Assembly: GCA_002914845.1 (NCBI GenBank)
Contig: JXTC01000361.1
Span: 210,456 to 274,455 of the forward strand
Length of the DNA stretch: 64,000 bases
Origin: Trema orientale
Taxonomy: Eukaryota; Streptophyta; Magnoliopsida; Rosales; Cannabaceae
Reading direction: 5' to 3'
A program made the translations under genes and the position numbers. The notes below the pieces were generated by a model that ran no database searches, was not told the DNA's origin, and saw only the letters and a list, made by a program, of their open reading frames with translations. Numbering within the stretch: the stretch's first letter is position 1; every line of letters starts with the position of its first letter. Shown here in pieces: positions 1-12,905 of this stretch.

Positions 1-559
1 TTATGGTTTATGTTTCACACCTTCATTCAAGAATCAGTTTGTATTAGAAGGGTATTCTGATGCAGACTGGGCAAGTTGTCTTGATGATCGAAAGTCTACC
101 AGTGGATATTGTGTTTACTTGGGAGGAAACTTAATTGCTTGGAGTGCTCAGAAACAAAAGGTAGTGGCTCGTTCTAGTACTGAATCAGAATACAGAGCTC
201 TTGCTCATGCAACAACAGAAATCATATGGCTGCAATCCTTATTTTCTGAAATTGGTGTTTCTCTGTCTAATAAAAGAAGTCCTATTCTGTGGTGTGACAA
301 TATGGGAGCTAGTGCATTGGCTTCTAATCCAGTATTCCACTCTAGGACAACACATATTGAAGTAGATGTTCATTTTATACGTGAAAAAGTTTCTTCCAAA
401 CAAATAGAAGTTTGCTATGTTCCTACAGATGAGCAGGTTGCTGATATTCTCACCAAACCTCTTAATGAGGTCAAGTTTCTCTATTTCAGAGGCAAGCTTA
501 AAGTGGATAAATCCCCTTCTAGCTTGAAGGGAAGTGTTGAGACTCTTAGTCAAAGCTGA
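1..559 (+). mobile_element. Ty1/copia retrotransposon, 3' end of pol (RNase H)
   Basis: An open frame runs from the window edge (base 2) to a TGA at 557-559 and encodes the C-terminal RNase H of a copia polyprotein. Hallmarks are the SDADWA motif followed by DDRKSTSGY, then ARSSTESEYRALA, the CDN motif and the closing ADILTKPL. These are the usual end-of-pol signatures of plant copia elements. The reading frame is undamaged in the part seen; protease, integrase and reverse transcriptase would lie to the left of the window. The sequence after the stop, from about 560 to 720, probably begins the 3' LTR, but its end cannot be fixed because a single N at 704 marks an assembly join. Whether the whole element is intact is unknown. 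Confidence 0.93.
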
Positions 560-1204
560 AGATGTGCTGAGCTGTTGATGATGTGTTATTGATGAGCTGT
601 TTCTGACCTGTCCTAACAAATAGGAATTAGTTACTAACAGATTGTTGTTAGCTAACAATTTAGTTAGGAAGTTACGTATTAGTTTTCAGAAGCTTCTAAT
701 AGCNTTTAAAAAACGCATCTTCCCCCCAAAAAAAAGGGATGTGGATAATTATTCAAAATATATTATGCATGTGAAAATAAAACACGTGAAATAGAAAAAA
801 AAAACAGAGAGATAACGTATTAAGGTAGGAAAAGTATTTTATAAAAGAAATAAGAACATACTTGATATGATTTGTAATAGCAGTGATGATATAAAGAAAG
901 AAAGGTGAGAATCAATGGAAAAAGAATGAAAAAAAATAATAGAAGGGAAATAAAAGAAATTATCCAACTCATCATGTCACAAATAGGTTGCCCATTTTTT
1001 AAGTTTCAAATAATTTTCTATATTTATATAAGTATTAATTATATTAAATTTTTTAATAAAATAACTAATATTATTATAGCCATCGAATAAAAATTTAATG
1101 GTCCAAATAAGAGTAAAAGTCTCCGTTAAAACCTCACCTTATATATATATATATATATAACAAATAAAAATGTGAAGGAAAAAGCTAAAAAAGAAAAAGG
1201 CAAA
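560..1204. other. Non-coding: probable LTR remnant and AT-rich spacer
   Basis: The first 150 bases probably belong to the 3' LTR of the copia element. After the single N at 704 the sequence is AT-rich spacer with an (AT)n run near 1140-1160. I see no gene. Confidence 0.5.
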
Positions 1205-1286
1205 CGTCGACAGCAGGGATCGAACCTGCGCGGGCGAAGCCCAACAGATTTCAAGTCTGTCTCCTTAACCACTCGGACATATCGAC
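1205..1286 (-). tRNA. tRNA-Ser (anticodon UGA)
   Basis: On the minus strand this is a complete 82-base class II tRNA. The 5' GTCGATA pairs with the 3' TGTCGAC over seven bases, leaving G as discriminator. The A-box region reads GAGTGGTTAAGGAG, the anticodon loop CTTGAAA gives anticodon UGA on an ACAGA/TCTGT stem, the long variable arm GGGCTTCGCCC forms a hairpin, and the T arm carries GGTTCGAACCC. The long variable arm confirms serine identity; it should read UCA and, by wobble, other UCN codons. No intron is present. A-runs on the plus strand just left of the gene (1190-1200) are T-runs on the coding strand and suit a Pol III terminator. Confidence 0.97.
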
Positions 1287-1794
1287 CTCGTGTTTTAACC
1301 TAAGCCAAAAAATTATTAATATCGACAAGTTTGTTTGTTTTTAATTAATTAATTAATTATTGTTTTTAACTAACACGTACTTGCATGAGCACCAAATGAA
1401 AAAAATCATATCACAAATTTTATATAGTAAAAAAACGACTAATGCATTAGAAATTTTTGTCTGCTGGTTCACTCTTAGTATACGATAGTAGGCCCCTAAA
1501 TGGTCGGTTTGCCTTCATGAAAGTACTTTCCTTTCCATAAAAGATATCACGCATATTGAGGAGTAAAGTATGAAACTGGAAGCAAAGCCAAAAGGAGAGC
1601 TACATAATAATATCATTCTTCTCATGCGGCTTTGTTAAGCATCCTATGCATCTCCCACTAATTTGTGTTAAGGCCTCCTAAACTTGCATTTCAAGCTTTG
1701 ACTCATAATACTTATCCGTTTCCCCTTTTTTTGGCAGGTCCCCCAAACTACAACTAAAATATATACATATATTTTTCCTATATATATATATATA
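1287..1794. other. Spacer, no gene seen
   Basis: AT-rich sequence between the tRNA and the assembly gap, ending in a (TA)n run. I see no coding or RNA feature. Confidence 0.5.
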
Positions 1795-2622
1795 NNNNNN
1801 NNNNNNNNNNNNNNNNNNNNNNNNNNNNNNNNNNNNNNNNNNNNNNNNNNNNNNNNNNNNNNNNNNNNNNNNNNNNNNNNNNNNNNNNNNNNNNNNNNNN
1901 NNNNNNNNNNNNNNNNNNNNNNNNNNNNNNNNNNNNNNNNNNNNNNNNNNNNNNNNNNNNNNNNNNNNNNNNNNNNNNNNNNNNNNNNNNNNNNNNNNNN
2001 NNNNNNNNNNNNNNNNNNNNNNNNNNNNNNNNNNNNNNNNNNNNNNNNNNNNNNNNNNNNNNNNNNNNNNNNNNNNNNNNNNNNNNNNNNNNNNNNNNNN
2101 NNNNNNNNNNNNNNNNNNNNNNNNNNNNNNNNNNNNNNNNNNNNNNNNNNNNNNNNNNNNNNNNNNNNNNNNNNNNNNNNNNNNNNNNNNNNNNNNNNNN
2201 NNNNNNNNNNNNNNNNNNNNNNNNNNNNNNNNNNNNNNNNNNNNNNNNNNNNNNNNNNNNNNNNNNNNNNNNNNNNNNNNNNNNNNNNNNNNNNNNNNNN
2301 NNNNNNNNNNNNNNNNNNNNNNNNNNNNNNNNNNNNNNNNNNNNNNNNNNNNNNNNNNNNNNNNNNNNNNNNNNNNNNNNNNNNNNNNNNNNNNNNNNNN
2401 NNNNNNNNNNNNNNNNNNNNNNNNNNNNNNNNNNNNNNNNNNNNNNNNNNNNNNNNNNNNNNNNNNNNNNNNNNNNNNNNNNNNNNNNNNNNNNNNNNNN
2501 NNNNNNNNNNNNNNNNNNNNNNNNNNNNNNNNNNNNNNNNNNNNNNNNNNNNNNNNNNNNNNNNNNNNNNNNNNNNNNNNNNNNNNNNNNNNNNNNNNNN
2601 NNNNNNNNNNNNNNNNNNNNNN
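1795..2622. other. Assembly gap (828 N)
   Basis: A run of N bordered on the left by a (TA)n microsatellite, a common cause of assembly breaks. Apparent open frames crossing it are artefacts. Confidence 0.99.
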
Positions 2623-3181
2623 AACGGCTAGTACGTTCCACACTCTACAACGTGTTATATTCATACACAGTAATAAAAATAATATAAGACATGGGTGGTG
2701 TTCTTAGTCTTCAACCGAAAGTTGGCCATCGTCTTCAGGAGCTACTTTTTCAACAACTACTAACACTAGCTAGTATAGTATAAGCACTACTGGTTGTTCA
2801 GTATGGTTTAAGCTACTATTTATCATTAATCATACATCATTACCATAATTGTTGCCACCTCTAAGTCCTACCCTGCCTTCATCATCATCATCGCCATCTC
2901 CATCCACTGTACCTTACTCTAACGAACTTTTCTCTTCTTAATTGTCTTTTCTTTGCGTCTTGAAATATATGCAGAAAGAAAAGCACTTTTACTCATTGCA
3001 CTTTCATCAAATTCTCACTCCCACCCTAAGAAACAATCATTTCTCCTCGAACCCAGTTCCCTTTTCTCCTGTTTGTCCACTCTCATAACGTTAAAGATCC
3101 ATTTTTGTTTATTGGGTTTGTCTTTAGGGTCTCTCTGTTTCAAGAGGACTATACTACATTTTCACAACTTCTGATACTTCC
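2623..3181 (+). promoter_or_regulatory. Upstream/5' leader region of the receptor kinase gene
   Basis: About 560 bases between the gap and the kinase start codon. The part after about 2880 is CT-rich, as plant 5' leaders often are. I cannot fix a TATA box or transcription start, and part of the promoter may lie in the gap. Confidence 0.4.
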
Positions 3182-6100
3182 ATGGACCGGAGGAGTTTGT
3201 GGGTGTTTTTCTTTTTGTTTTCTGGCTTTTGGGTAGTTTCTTTTTCTGATCATGATGGTATGCAAATGTTTTCATTTTTTGGGTTTTTTTTTTTTGGGTG
3301 GTATTTTAAGTCCTTTTTGTGATTGAAACTAAGCCCAACAACTTACTAGCTCTATGTTGATTAATCATGGGATTTTCATTGGTTTTTTCCAGGTTTCTTG
3401 AGCTTAACTTGTGGTGGAACTACAAATTTTACTGATGCATCCGGTGTGTCATGGATCCCAGATAGTGAATATATAAGTTCAGGCAACATATCTACTATTA
3501 CTTACACAGACAGCAACTCCTCATCAACTGTCTCAGCTCGGTATTTCCCATTTTCCCGAGGTCGAAAATGTTATAGAATACCAGTAAAGAATGAATCTTC
3601 TTTGGTTCTTGTCAGAGCTCAGTTTGTGTATAAAAACTATGATGGGCTTGGGAAACCCCCAGCTTTCTCTGTGTCCCTTGGAACAGCCATTGTTGGCTCA
3701 GTAGACCTTGCTAAAAATGATCCATTGGCAGAAGAATTTGTGTGGCCAATTAGTAAAGAGACACTGTCGTTTTGTTTGCTTGGTGTTCGACGAAAAGGCT
3801 CTCCTGTTATTTCCTCACTCGAAGTTCGGCCACTTCCTCAAGGAGCTTACACAAGTGGAATGGAAGACTTCCCAAATAAGTCTCTTAGGAAGAATCATCG
3901 AATCAACTGTGGTTACACAAATGGGTCTCTTCGGTAAGAACTTTGAGCCTCTTCTACATACTGAATTCTATGGTTTATGGCAGTTTGCTCAAATTTGATT
4001 TGTCTTGAAACAGGTATCCTTTGGACCCCTATGATCGAATATGGGATTCTGATCAGAGCTTTACCCCATTTCATGTGTCTACTGGGCTTAAGATTCAAGT
4101 TAGTTTCAATGGGTCTGCCAGTATTATGGAAAGTCCCCCAGCTGCCATTCTTCAGAGTGCCAGAGTCTTGGCACGAAGAGAGGTTTTGACATATAACTTG
4201 CCCCTTGATACACTCGGCGACTATTACATAATCCTCTATTTTGCTGGAATTCTTCCTGTTTTCCCTTCTTTTGATGTGATGATCAATGGGGAGGTCGTAC
4301 AGTCAAACTATACTCTAAAAACTTCAGAAGTTAGTGCTTTATATTTTACTCGAGAAGGAGTAAAGAGCTTGAATATCACACTTAAGAGCGGTAGCTTCTA
4401 TCCTCAAGTCAATGGAATTGAAGTATACGAGATTATTGATATTCCTCCAGAAGCTTCGTCAACCACAGGTAACGGTAGACAGTTTAATCTGCATACTTGA
4501 TGAGGCCAATCGCATATTCGGTACTAACTTAATTTACTTGATCATCTTCCAGTTTCAGCTCTTCAGGTTATTCAGCAATCTACTGGTTTAGACCTGGGCT
4601 GGGAAGATGATCCATGTTCTCCTTCATCATGGGATCATATTGGATGTGAAGGAAGCCTTGTCACATCATTGTAGCTCCCCTAAATTCGTTTGTCTTTCGA
4701 TTGTCTCCTTCTTTTCTATCTTGGCTTTTGACTTGTTTCTTTTTTCCTCTGTTAGGGAGCTTCCAAACATCAATCTGAGGTCAATTAGTCCAACTTTTGG
4801 TGACTTACTGGATCTTAAAACACTGTATAAACTCTCTTTCACCATTCTTCTGTGTTGATAGCAAGACTTCAATTTCTCATACTCTGCTCCTTATATCGAT
4901 ATATGCTGATTTTGATATCAGGGATTTGCACAACACATCACTTACTGGTGAAATTCAGAATTTGGGTAGCTTGCAACGTCTTGAGAAATTGTAATACGAC
5001 ATGATTCACAACACCAATTTTTTCTCTCTGAAAAAACTTGACAATTATTGAATCAAGCATTGTTTGCAGGAATATGAGTTTTAATCGGCTAACGTCCTTT
5101 GGTTCGGATTTGGAGAACTTAGTTAGCCTTCAAATTTTGTAAGTTTCATTTCTATACTTGTCAAGAGAAACCTTTACTCTGCCATTTTGTATCCTTGCAA
5201 TGATGTCTATATATTGCATTCTATATTTTCTTATCCTTTTCTTATGCAGGGACTTGCAACACAACAAATTACAAGGGACAGTTCCAGACAGCTTGGGAGA
5301 ATTAGAGGACCTTCACTTACTGTATGCAACTTTAGGATTGTTGGAATACAAAATCTTCTCTTCTGATTTCAATCAATCATGTTCATAATTTCTTGATATT
5401 CCCAACTTTACATTTTTCAGGAATCTGGAAAATAACAGCCTTCAAGGTGCCCTTCCACCATCTTTGAACAGAGAAAGTTTGGAAGTTAGGTATAGAGTTT
5501 GTCTCATATCTGTCATCTATATACATGAAGCTATGTAATTTTACTCTTCTGATGTGCCAATTCCATGCAGAACATCAGGAAATCTCTGCCTTTCATTCTC
5601 CGCAATGTCATGCAACGATGTGTCGTCCAACCCTTCTTCAATTGAGACACCCCAAGTGACCATCTTTTCCAAAAAGCAGCACACTTCTTCTGGATATGAC
5701 CATCTAGCCATTATACTTGCCGTGACCGGGGGAGCCTTACTTGCTCTTCTGTGTCTCTCCCTTGCAATATTTTTGTACGTGAGGAAAAAGAGAAGTGCTG
5801 ATGAAGTCGCATATACACAAAGTAGGCGGAACTATGCAAAGCCTTTTATCGTTGGAAGTTTAGTACTTCGTTTCTTGCTTTTGTGATCATTCTTTTTGCC
5901 ATTTCAGGGGTGGCAGTGGATATTCGAAATTGGAATTCAGCAAAAGTTTTCACTCACAAAGAAATCAAAGCAGCAACCAACAATTTCAAGGAGGTGATTG
6001 GCCGTGGTAGCTTTGGATCCGTTTACTTTGGAAAGCTAAAAGATGGAAAGCTTGTGGCTGTGAAAGTTCGGTTTGACAAAAGCCAACTTGGAGCTGATTC

Positions 6101-7450
6101 TTTTGTCAATGAGGTTCTCTATCTAAACTCCGTAGGACTTTATTTTTTTGCCTCCAATACTTCATTCGTAATAAACACACAATTTCTTGCACGAAGTGGA
6201 CTTACTTTTCGATATCATGGAATGTTCAGGTGTGTCTCCTGTCACAAATCCGCCATCAAAATCTTGTATCTCTTGAAGGATTTTGCTACGAATCGAAGCA
6301 GCAAATACTTGTTTATGAGTATCTACCTGGTGGATCATTGGCTGAACATCTTTATGGTATGTTAAGCAGTATGGATCCGTGGAAAAAGTTTCGTTTATCC
6401 AGTTTTAAATTAGTTGCAGCATTTCCTTTAACACAACTGAGGTTCATTTTGATCAGGTCCAAATAGTAGAAAAATTTCACTGAGCTGGGTTCGCAGACTG
6501 AAAATCGCGGTTGATGCTGCAAAAGGTTTCTTCCGTTTTCTTCCTCTAATGTCTGAGAGAAAATCCCACTTAAAAAAAAAAAAAGGAAAAAAGTCTGCTT
6601 TCTGATGAATACTATCCGTAAGATCAAGGCTCAAGTTGAAAACCTCATTTGTTTTGTAGGACTGGACTATCTGCATAATGGGAGCGAACCAAGAATTATA
6701 CACCGAGATGTAAAGTGCAGTAACATCCTTTTGGACGTGGAGATGAATGCTAAGGTTTGTGATTTTGGCCTGTCCAAGCAAGTGACTCAGGCGGACGCAA
6801 CTCATGTGACCACTGTCGTCAAGGGCACTGCTGGCTATCTTGATCCTGAGTAATATTCTGTTTCCTGTTCCTGACTTTTGAGACTAATTCCTCAAACATG
6901 CTAAGCTCACCTCTAGTGGGAGTCTTCAAAGGGTTTAGACATGAATTTATAATTAGGGGAAAACCAGTGAATGACATATCATTTCTCTTTACACAGATAC
7001 TACTCCACCCAACAGCTAACAGAGAAAAGTGATGTATACAGCTTTGGAGTGGTTCTTCTAGAGCTTATTTGTGGGAGAGAACCACTGACTCACTCCGGAA
7101 CTCCTGATTCATTCAATTTGGTTTTATGGGTATATAATAAAATCAAACTCACATTCTACCATCTGTTGTCCTTCTTCAAATTAATATTGCTCTGTCCTCT
7201 TATAACATTTGAAGAGGTTTTGGAATAAAAACTGTAGGCCAAACCATACTTACAGGCCGGTGCATTCGAGATTGTGGACGATAGCCTGAAGGGAACTTTT
7301 GACATAGTAAGCATGAGAAAGGCAGCTTTGGTTGCTGTGAGGTCTGTGGAGAGAGATGCATCACGCAGGCCAACCATTGCGCAAGTGTTGGCCGAGCTCA
7401 AAGAAGCTTACAGTATTCAACTGGCGTATCTGGCATCCCGCGACATATGA
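3182..7450 (+). CDS. Malectin-like LRR receptor-like serine/threonine kinase (At5g48740 type)
   Basis: This is a plasma-membrane receptor-like kinase, predicted 908 aa in 16 coding exons: 3182-3257, 3393-3933, 4014-4468, 4553-4670, 4756-4824, 4922-4990, 5070-5138, 5250-5321, 5421-5489, 5571-5821, 5908-6113, 6230-6356, 6457-6525, 6660-6849, 6997-7129, 7238-7450. All introns are GT-AG and phases agree to the stop. In order it has a signal peptide (1-24), a malectin-like ectodomain (about 30-350), several LRRs (about 400-510), a membrane segment (about 557-581) and a kinase domain (about 624-895). The kinase core is complete: glycine loop IGRGSFGSV, Lys649 in VAVKV, HRD at 745-747 (an RD kinase), DFG at 765-767 and DPE in the activation loop. 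By family knowledge and remembered sequence it is closest to Arabidopsis At5g48740. The ligand is unknown. The start is the first ATG and opens the signal peptide. Confidence 0.93.
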
Positions 7451-8081
7451 GTTTCATTGTCCAGTTGGAGATTTTTGGCGGCATCTGAGTGACATTTACC
7501 TTACAGCTTCCTCAACTACTTGAAAAGAGAGCTGGTCTTGCAGAGCTAAGATATAGTATGTTTCTTTTCATTTTATTAAGTTATATATACACACAAGAGA
7601 ACTAAGCAGCAGTTAATCTATAAGGACTTTATACTTAAATTTCCGTAACTTCTGCTTTCTGAGTTTCATTAAGTTAGGTTAGTTATAAGTTTACAGCATA
7701 ATCATCTACCTGTATTTATTCTGTTTATAAGGAGCAGTAAGAGTCCTACATTCCGTAATACACTTTTGGAACGCGCTTTATCAGAGGGCTTGCAATAATC
7801 TATAGTAAAAGTATTCTTTTGTGTGGTCGTGAAAATGTAACATTACAGAGTGAAGATGTGTATTGGCTTTGCCTCCCAAAAAAAAAAAAAAAAATTGCAA
7901 AGTCAAACTAACTTTCGTTTGCCAAGTAAGAAGGCAATTATAACTAAAGTGAATGGTTATTCAACAAGTGATTGCCATTACCATCCAAAGAATTAACTCA
8001 TGATTTATTATCTTTATATTCTACTTTATGATGTTTTTGATCTATAAGCGAGGAAATTCAAAATTCGTGTAGAGATTCTGG
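7451..8081. other. Convergent 3' regions of two genes
   Basis: Spacer of 631 bases between the stop codons of the kinase gene (+) and the DedA-like gene (-), so it should hold both 3' UTRs. An A-run lies near 7878. I see no other gene. Confidence 0.6.
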
Positions 8082-11000
8082 CTAGCTAGAGTACCGGCGT
8101 TGCAAGAAAAGGAACAATGCCGTTGAAGCAGCCACTGCATATGGAAAAATAGTCCAAATTCCCTGTGTGATGACACAAATCAGCTCCACATAATCGAAAC
8201 TTTTATTGCATGATTTATGATAATAACGCATTATTTGCATACCACAACTGTTGCGACGGTGGCAAGGGCAAACAATGGCCGCTCTCTCATCAAGAATCCT
8301 ATCCCCAACTGTGCTCAGAAAGAGGAGAAAAGAATGTTACTTAGTTCCTCTATTCATGACGAGAAAATGTAGAAAATAGATCAAGGGACAGATTGCCTCC
8401 TTGATTTCTTACTAATCCTCTCGGTTGTGGAATTCTCTCCTTAAAGGGTTTCTTTTTTTTTTTTTTTTGGTGGGGGGTATAAAATGTTGGGATTTCCACA
8501 GATACTCTATTCTCCAAGTCTGGGATTTACTAATGGTCTTAAACGTATCATAGCCGTGTGCTTGACTTAACTTAATGCAGCAAGTAATTAACCATTCAGA
8601 TACTAGTATACTATTACTCAACAAAATTTCATGAATGCAAGCTGATGCAGAGGGAATTTGAACGGAGCCTAACTGACCTGAATTGGAAGAGTGACCAAAC
8701 CACCACAACAAACTCCAGCAAAGAAACACTCAGCAGAGATTCCCTGTACTCAGATGTAAGCACACGGGCATGAGCATAAATATCAGACCAGATGTAAGGG
8801 GACAACAGCTTGCCTCCCTTTTCTTTTTTCAGTTGATCTATTATTGTTTGCATAAACTATGTAAAAAAAATCTACCAATCCCGAATAGTAATTTAGTCAT
8901 TACTAACCGATGCCCCTGCCAAAAAAGCTGTTGGATTTCTCACTCCAAGCGAAAATCGTTCAACTGTAGACCAAATAATAATGCAAGAAGATGTTACAAT
9001 ATCCTTATAGACTAGAAAATAGATTGGTATTTACCAAACATGCCTAAATTATTTCCTTCTTATTTTTTTTTTTTCATGAACTTTGACAACTGAAGACAAA
9101 ATTACAATCATAAAAGGATACAAAGGTCTTAGCTCTCACCAAAACCAATGAGATTGCCATATTTTTGAACTGCACGAGTTATGCTCAAAGCTTTCTCTTT
9201 GCCAATCCCTAACTGTAGTCATCATCAAAATTTATGATAATAAAAGGAAAAAAGAAAGGAAACACACAGGTCACTGGTTTGAACTGCATAGAAAAACTCC
9301 ACTCATGCATACAAAAAACTGCAAGCTCAAAACATATACGCTGAAAGTAGCTTTTCCATAATAAGTGTATTAGAACTTAGAACCAACAAGAACTAACCTT
9401 TGAACAAACATCATCAGATGCCCCAGATTGCTTGAAAAGCTTTCCGAAATAAAATGGTATTAAGTCGCTAATGCATACTCCCCTAATACGAATAAAGTGT
9501 CAGATTGCTCTTTCAACATAAGAAGGTTGGGAAAAAATGCAATCATGTAAAACATAATTGCCATGAAGCTATTTTGATAAGCTTCATGAAACATATTTAA
9601 CTTAAAATCGTCAAACTAATTGCACGTAGGAAGAAAGGACTAACCAGTACACCCACAAAATTGTCGATGTTATGTATCCAGCATTCCTAGAGAAAGATTC
9701 AGCAAGAGAGCGCCAGGTCCCATCCAAAGAGAGCATCCTTGCTAGAGATACGCCAACCTAAATTGTTTGCTATAAACTTAAATTCAGGCATACAATGGAG
9801 CCATGAGACACACAAATTTTACTAAAACTAACAAGACAATTTCTCGAGCTTGTGAAACAGAAGTACCAGAACAGAGGACAGACCCAGATATTTAAAGCTT
9901 CTTCACTAATGAAAAGACCACAGCCAGCGGCCATAAGCAGCCAAAAGTAAATCCACCTACAATGCAGTACATTCTTATTTGCACACTTCATAAACATGAA
10001 ACTAAAACCCGGGTTTCTCCTAAATTAAGCTTATAAACTGAGATACATACCCTGGAGCATATTCTGGCAGAACTATTCTGTAACCAAAAGCTTTAAAAGT
10101 GAAACCAACGGGTGGTACAGCCATTGCTGAAGAGGATGAACCTTCAGGAAGAAACTGCAATCCAAGGGACGATCCAAGAGCAGGCCGCTTCACCCCAATA
10201 GAGATGAGCGTGATTGTTGTAGCTATGCCCAGGGCAATAGCAATTTTAGCCAGAAATGAAAATTCAAAATCAGTACTAGTATCTTTCTCATCTCCAAGCA
10301 CCTCTTTAGAAATTATGTCTTGTATGTCTGCAATGTCTTTAGATAGTGGAGCCTCAGAATTGTCTGCATCCTCCTGTTGTTGACTTCTTATCCTGTATCT
10401 CAAAATGAGAGTTGTATCAATACTATGGAGTTATGTAACAAATGCACAGCTGATTGATTGTGAAAAATCATCAATGAAAAAAAAAAAAAAAAACCAGAAA
10501 TTCGAAGTTTTCCTTACACGATACAAACTAGGTTCTGCTCACATTATTATTATTATTATTTTGAATTAACACTAAGTTCTGCTCACATTAAATGATCACA
10601 AATAGAGAGCTAACTAAAAGAGCAGGGCTAAAGGGCACCAATGTGCTAACTAATAGAGATGTAACGCCGACGTATAATAAGGTGTGAAACTCACTTCTAT
10701 TGATGTGTAGAGTCTGGTGCTCTGTAGCATTTTCTAAACTAAAATAGTGCTAATCGTGGACAAAGTCAGAAAATCAATTAATGAAGTTGTCAAATTTAGA
10801 GATGAGGCACAACAGAATCAGACAACTGACGTAAGTGTTTTAATTATATTGAAGAAACTCATTACGAGTGATTATATAATGTCCTAATCTCCTTCGTGTA
10901 TAAATTTATCTTATTTGTTGTGAGCAACCCTGATGAAAACAAATGATAATGACAAAGACCTACCTTAGACCATGCAAGATTTTAACTGCTCCTATTCCTC

Positions 11001-11238
11001 AGTTTTCTCAGTAAACAAACACCAAAGTTAAGGACTAGCAAATGAAATGAAGTTACCTGAAAGTTTGGGGTCTAGACAACTGAAAAGTTGGCTTATATCT
11101 ATTCTCTGCCATAAACAATCTACGTCCGACATGGGAACAGCTTGCATGAGTCACGGGTGGTCGTTTGGACGAGTTGGGTATATCCATCGGTCGAAATAGC
11201 GATGGCCCATGTGTCAAAACGGCCATTAATGGAGACAT
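8082..11238 (-). CDS. DedA/VTT-like multi-pass membrane protein, possibly plastid-targeted
   Basis: Ten coding exons on the minus strand join to a 380-aa protein: 11238-11057, 10398-10051, 9956-9884, 9757-9645, 9482-9398, 9212-9140, 8963-8908, 8743-8678, 8308-8243, 8162-8082. Every junction is GT-AG and the frame closes at a TAG. The first 60 residues are rich in Ser, Arg and Pro with few acids, as in a transit peptide. Hydrophobic segments start near residue 110 and again at 178, 220, 325 and 355. The stretch KYGNLIGFVERFSLGVRNP (284-302), followed by a Gly/Ala-rich helix, resembles the second half of the DedA/SNARE-associated (VTT) fold, in which an arginine-containing re-entrant loop acts in lipid scrambling or small-molecule transport. 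That assignment is inference. Met5 is an alternative start. No enzymatic motif is visible. Confidence 0.75.
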
Positions 11239-12905
11239 TTCAAGCTAAGCAAGTACTGTTAGAGCCAGTGATAGGAGGCAGCTATATATGGATGATACTG
11301 AAAGTGAAGGGTACGGATGAAGAGGAGAAGGCTTTGGTTCCATGTGGTTGGTTGGGTGTGAATGGCGAAAGAGGGTACGGAATAGGGATATACCATTCAC
11401 GACACAGTCAGATGCTCCTTGAAAATGATCCCAACCTTTTTTGTGGCTTAAAAATCTGGCCATATAAAAGATATGTATGTCAATATATAATGCAGTTTTG
11501 ATGATTCAAAATTAACGTTAAAAGATAGTTTTAATTATGGTTAACTTGAAAATATGGTTGGACGTTTGGTATCATTCATATGGCGCCAGTTGCCATATGG
11601 CAAGCCTTTATTGGCTAATCTCTTCTAATATATATCTATATATATTAGTCGGACATTTTTAGTGCTTAAATTAAACTAATTGAGTTAAAGTCATGAGAGG
11701 TCTACATTCTGTGACAAGAGGTTAATTAAAAGTTTTTAGCCTCTTAATAATTGTCATCAATTCTGCTATCTCATTTTATTGTCACATTTGTTGTCTCATC
11801 CACTTAAAAATGAATAAGTCAGTACAAAATATAAACTAATTAAGATAAGTTTATCCTATTTGCAAATTGCAAGCTCCAAGCCATAAAACACTACTACTAT
11901 ATTATTAAATGTTTCCTAACAACGTTTAATTAATTAGGTCCCCAACTTAAAGATGCAAATGCACCATCACCATGGAAAAATACCCCTCACCAATAATAAG
12001 TACATGTTGAGAAATAACTGGAGGCGTGGCTCCCAGCTCCCAGGCTAGGAAGAAGCGCGTGGGGATTATGACTCCCGAGGCTATCCCACGTGTAACGACT
12101 TTGTGCGCGAACAACATGACTCGGTTACGGAACCAAGCGGGTATTTTATTTTCGGCGCTGGCCAAAAAAACGAAGAAGGGTAGTTGGACGGTCCTTGGCT
12201 CGAACAAAACGACGCCGTCACGACCGTAACGGACTACATTCACCCCATTACAACAAACCCGAAACAGTTCTTAATAAGACTACGAGTAAATTCCACCCAG
12301 TAAGTAAAAGCTTCCAAGACCGCCACGACCCATGATCTAACTAAATACATAAATGCAATTTTTTTTTTTTTTTTTCAAAGGCTAAATACAAGGTGGGTTT
12401 TCGTTTTAGCTACAGAACAGTTAGTAATTTGTCTCTTTTAATCTACAAGTTTTGTGTAATGATAATAGTTTGATCTATTTACTTTTCTTCTTTTCCAGCT
12501 TCCTTTGTCACTAAGCTTTATCCTACTCACTTTACTTTCTCTAGTTTTTTTTTTTTTTTTTTTTTTAAGGAGGAATCATCATGAATATAACTTATAATAA
12601 CCAGCTTCCACATCCTTCAGAATCTTTTTATCTTTGCCAGGGTTTCGTAATCATCATGCACGGTTTTTGAAACAATCACTCCTTTTGTGGCTAGAACCCA
12701 AATTATTGTGCTTTTTTTTTTTTTTTGGTCCCCTTTAAAACAAGATTCCTCGAAGTAATTTTGCTCGAATCTTTGTACCCAAATCAGCTTAAGCTCTATA
12801 TTTTCTTGGGTAGTCGATATTTTGGTGGGTATTCGATTTTGAGCTCTATAAGTTGCTCAAACTCTGTAGGAAGCATCTGGGAACTTGATCTCTTTAAAGG
12901 AGGAT
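11239..12905. promoter_or_regulatory. Divergent intergenic region between the DedA-like and myosin-binding genes
   Basis: This 1.7 kb lies between two divergently transcribed genes and should hold both promoters and leaders. Bases 11995-12240 are markedly richer in G+C than their surroundings and contain a G-box (CACGTG at 12087-12092). T-runs lie near 12360, 12545 and 12713. Short open frames on both strands (for example 11142-11501 and 11947-12243) resemble no family I know, so I treat them as chance. Confidence 0.5.

Noticed and set aside
1678..2664. Long open frame across the N gap (also 30776-31179)
   Set aside because: Almost all codons are N; there is no evidence of coding.
11142..11501. 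119-codon plus-strand frame opposite the DedA-like first exon
   Set aside because: No family resemblance, and it overlaps a well-supported exon and its promoter.
11947..12243. 98-codon minus-strand frame in the GC-rich block
   Set aside because: The opposite strand is equally open, with no recognisable domain and no splice partners.
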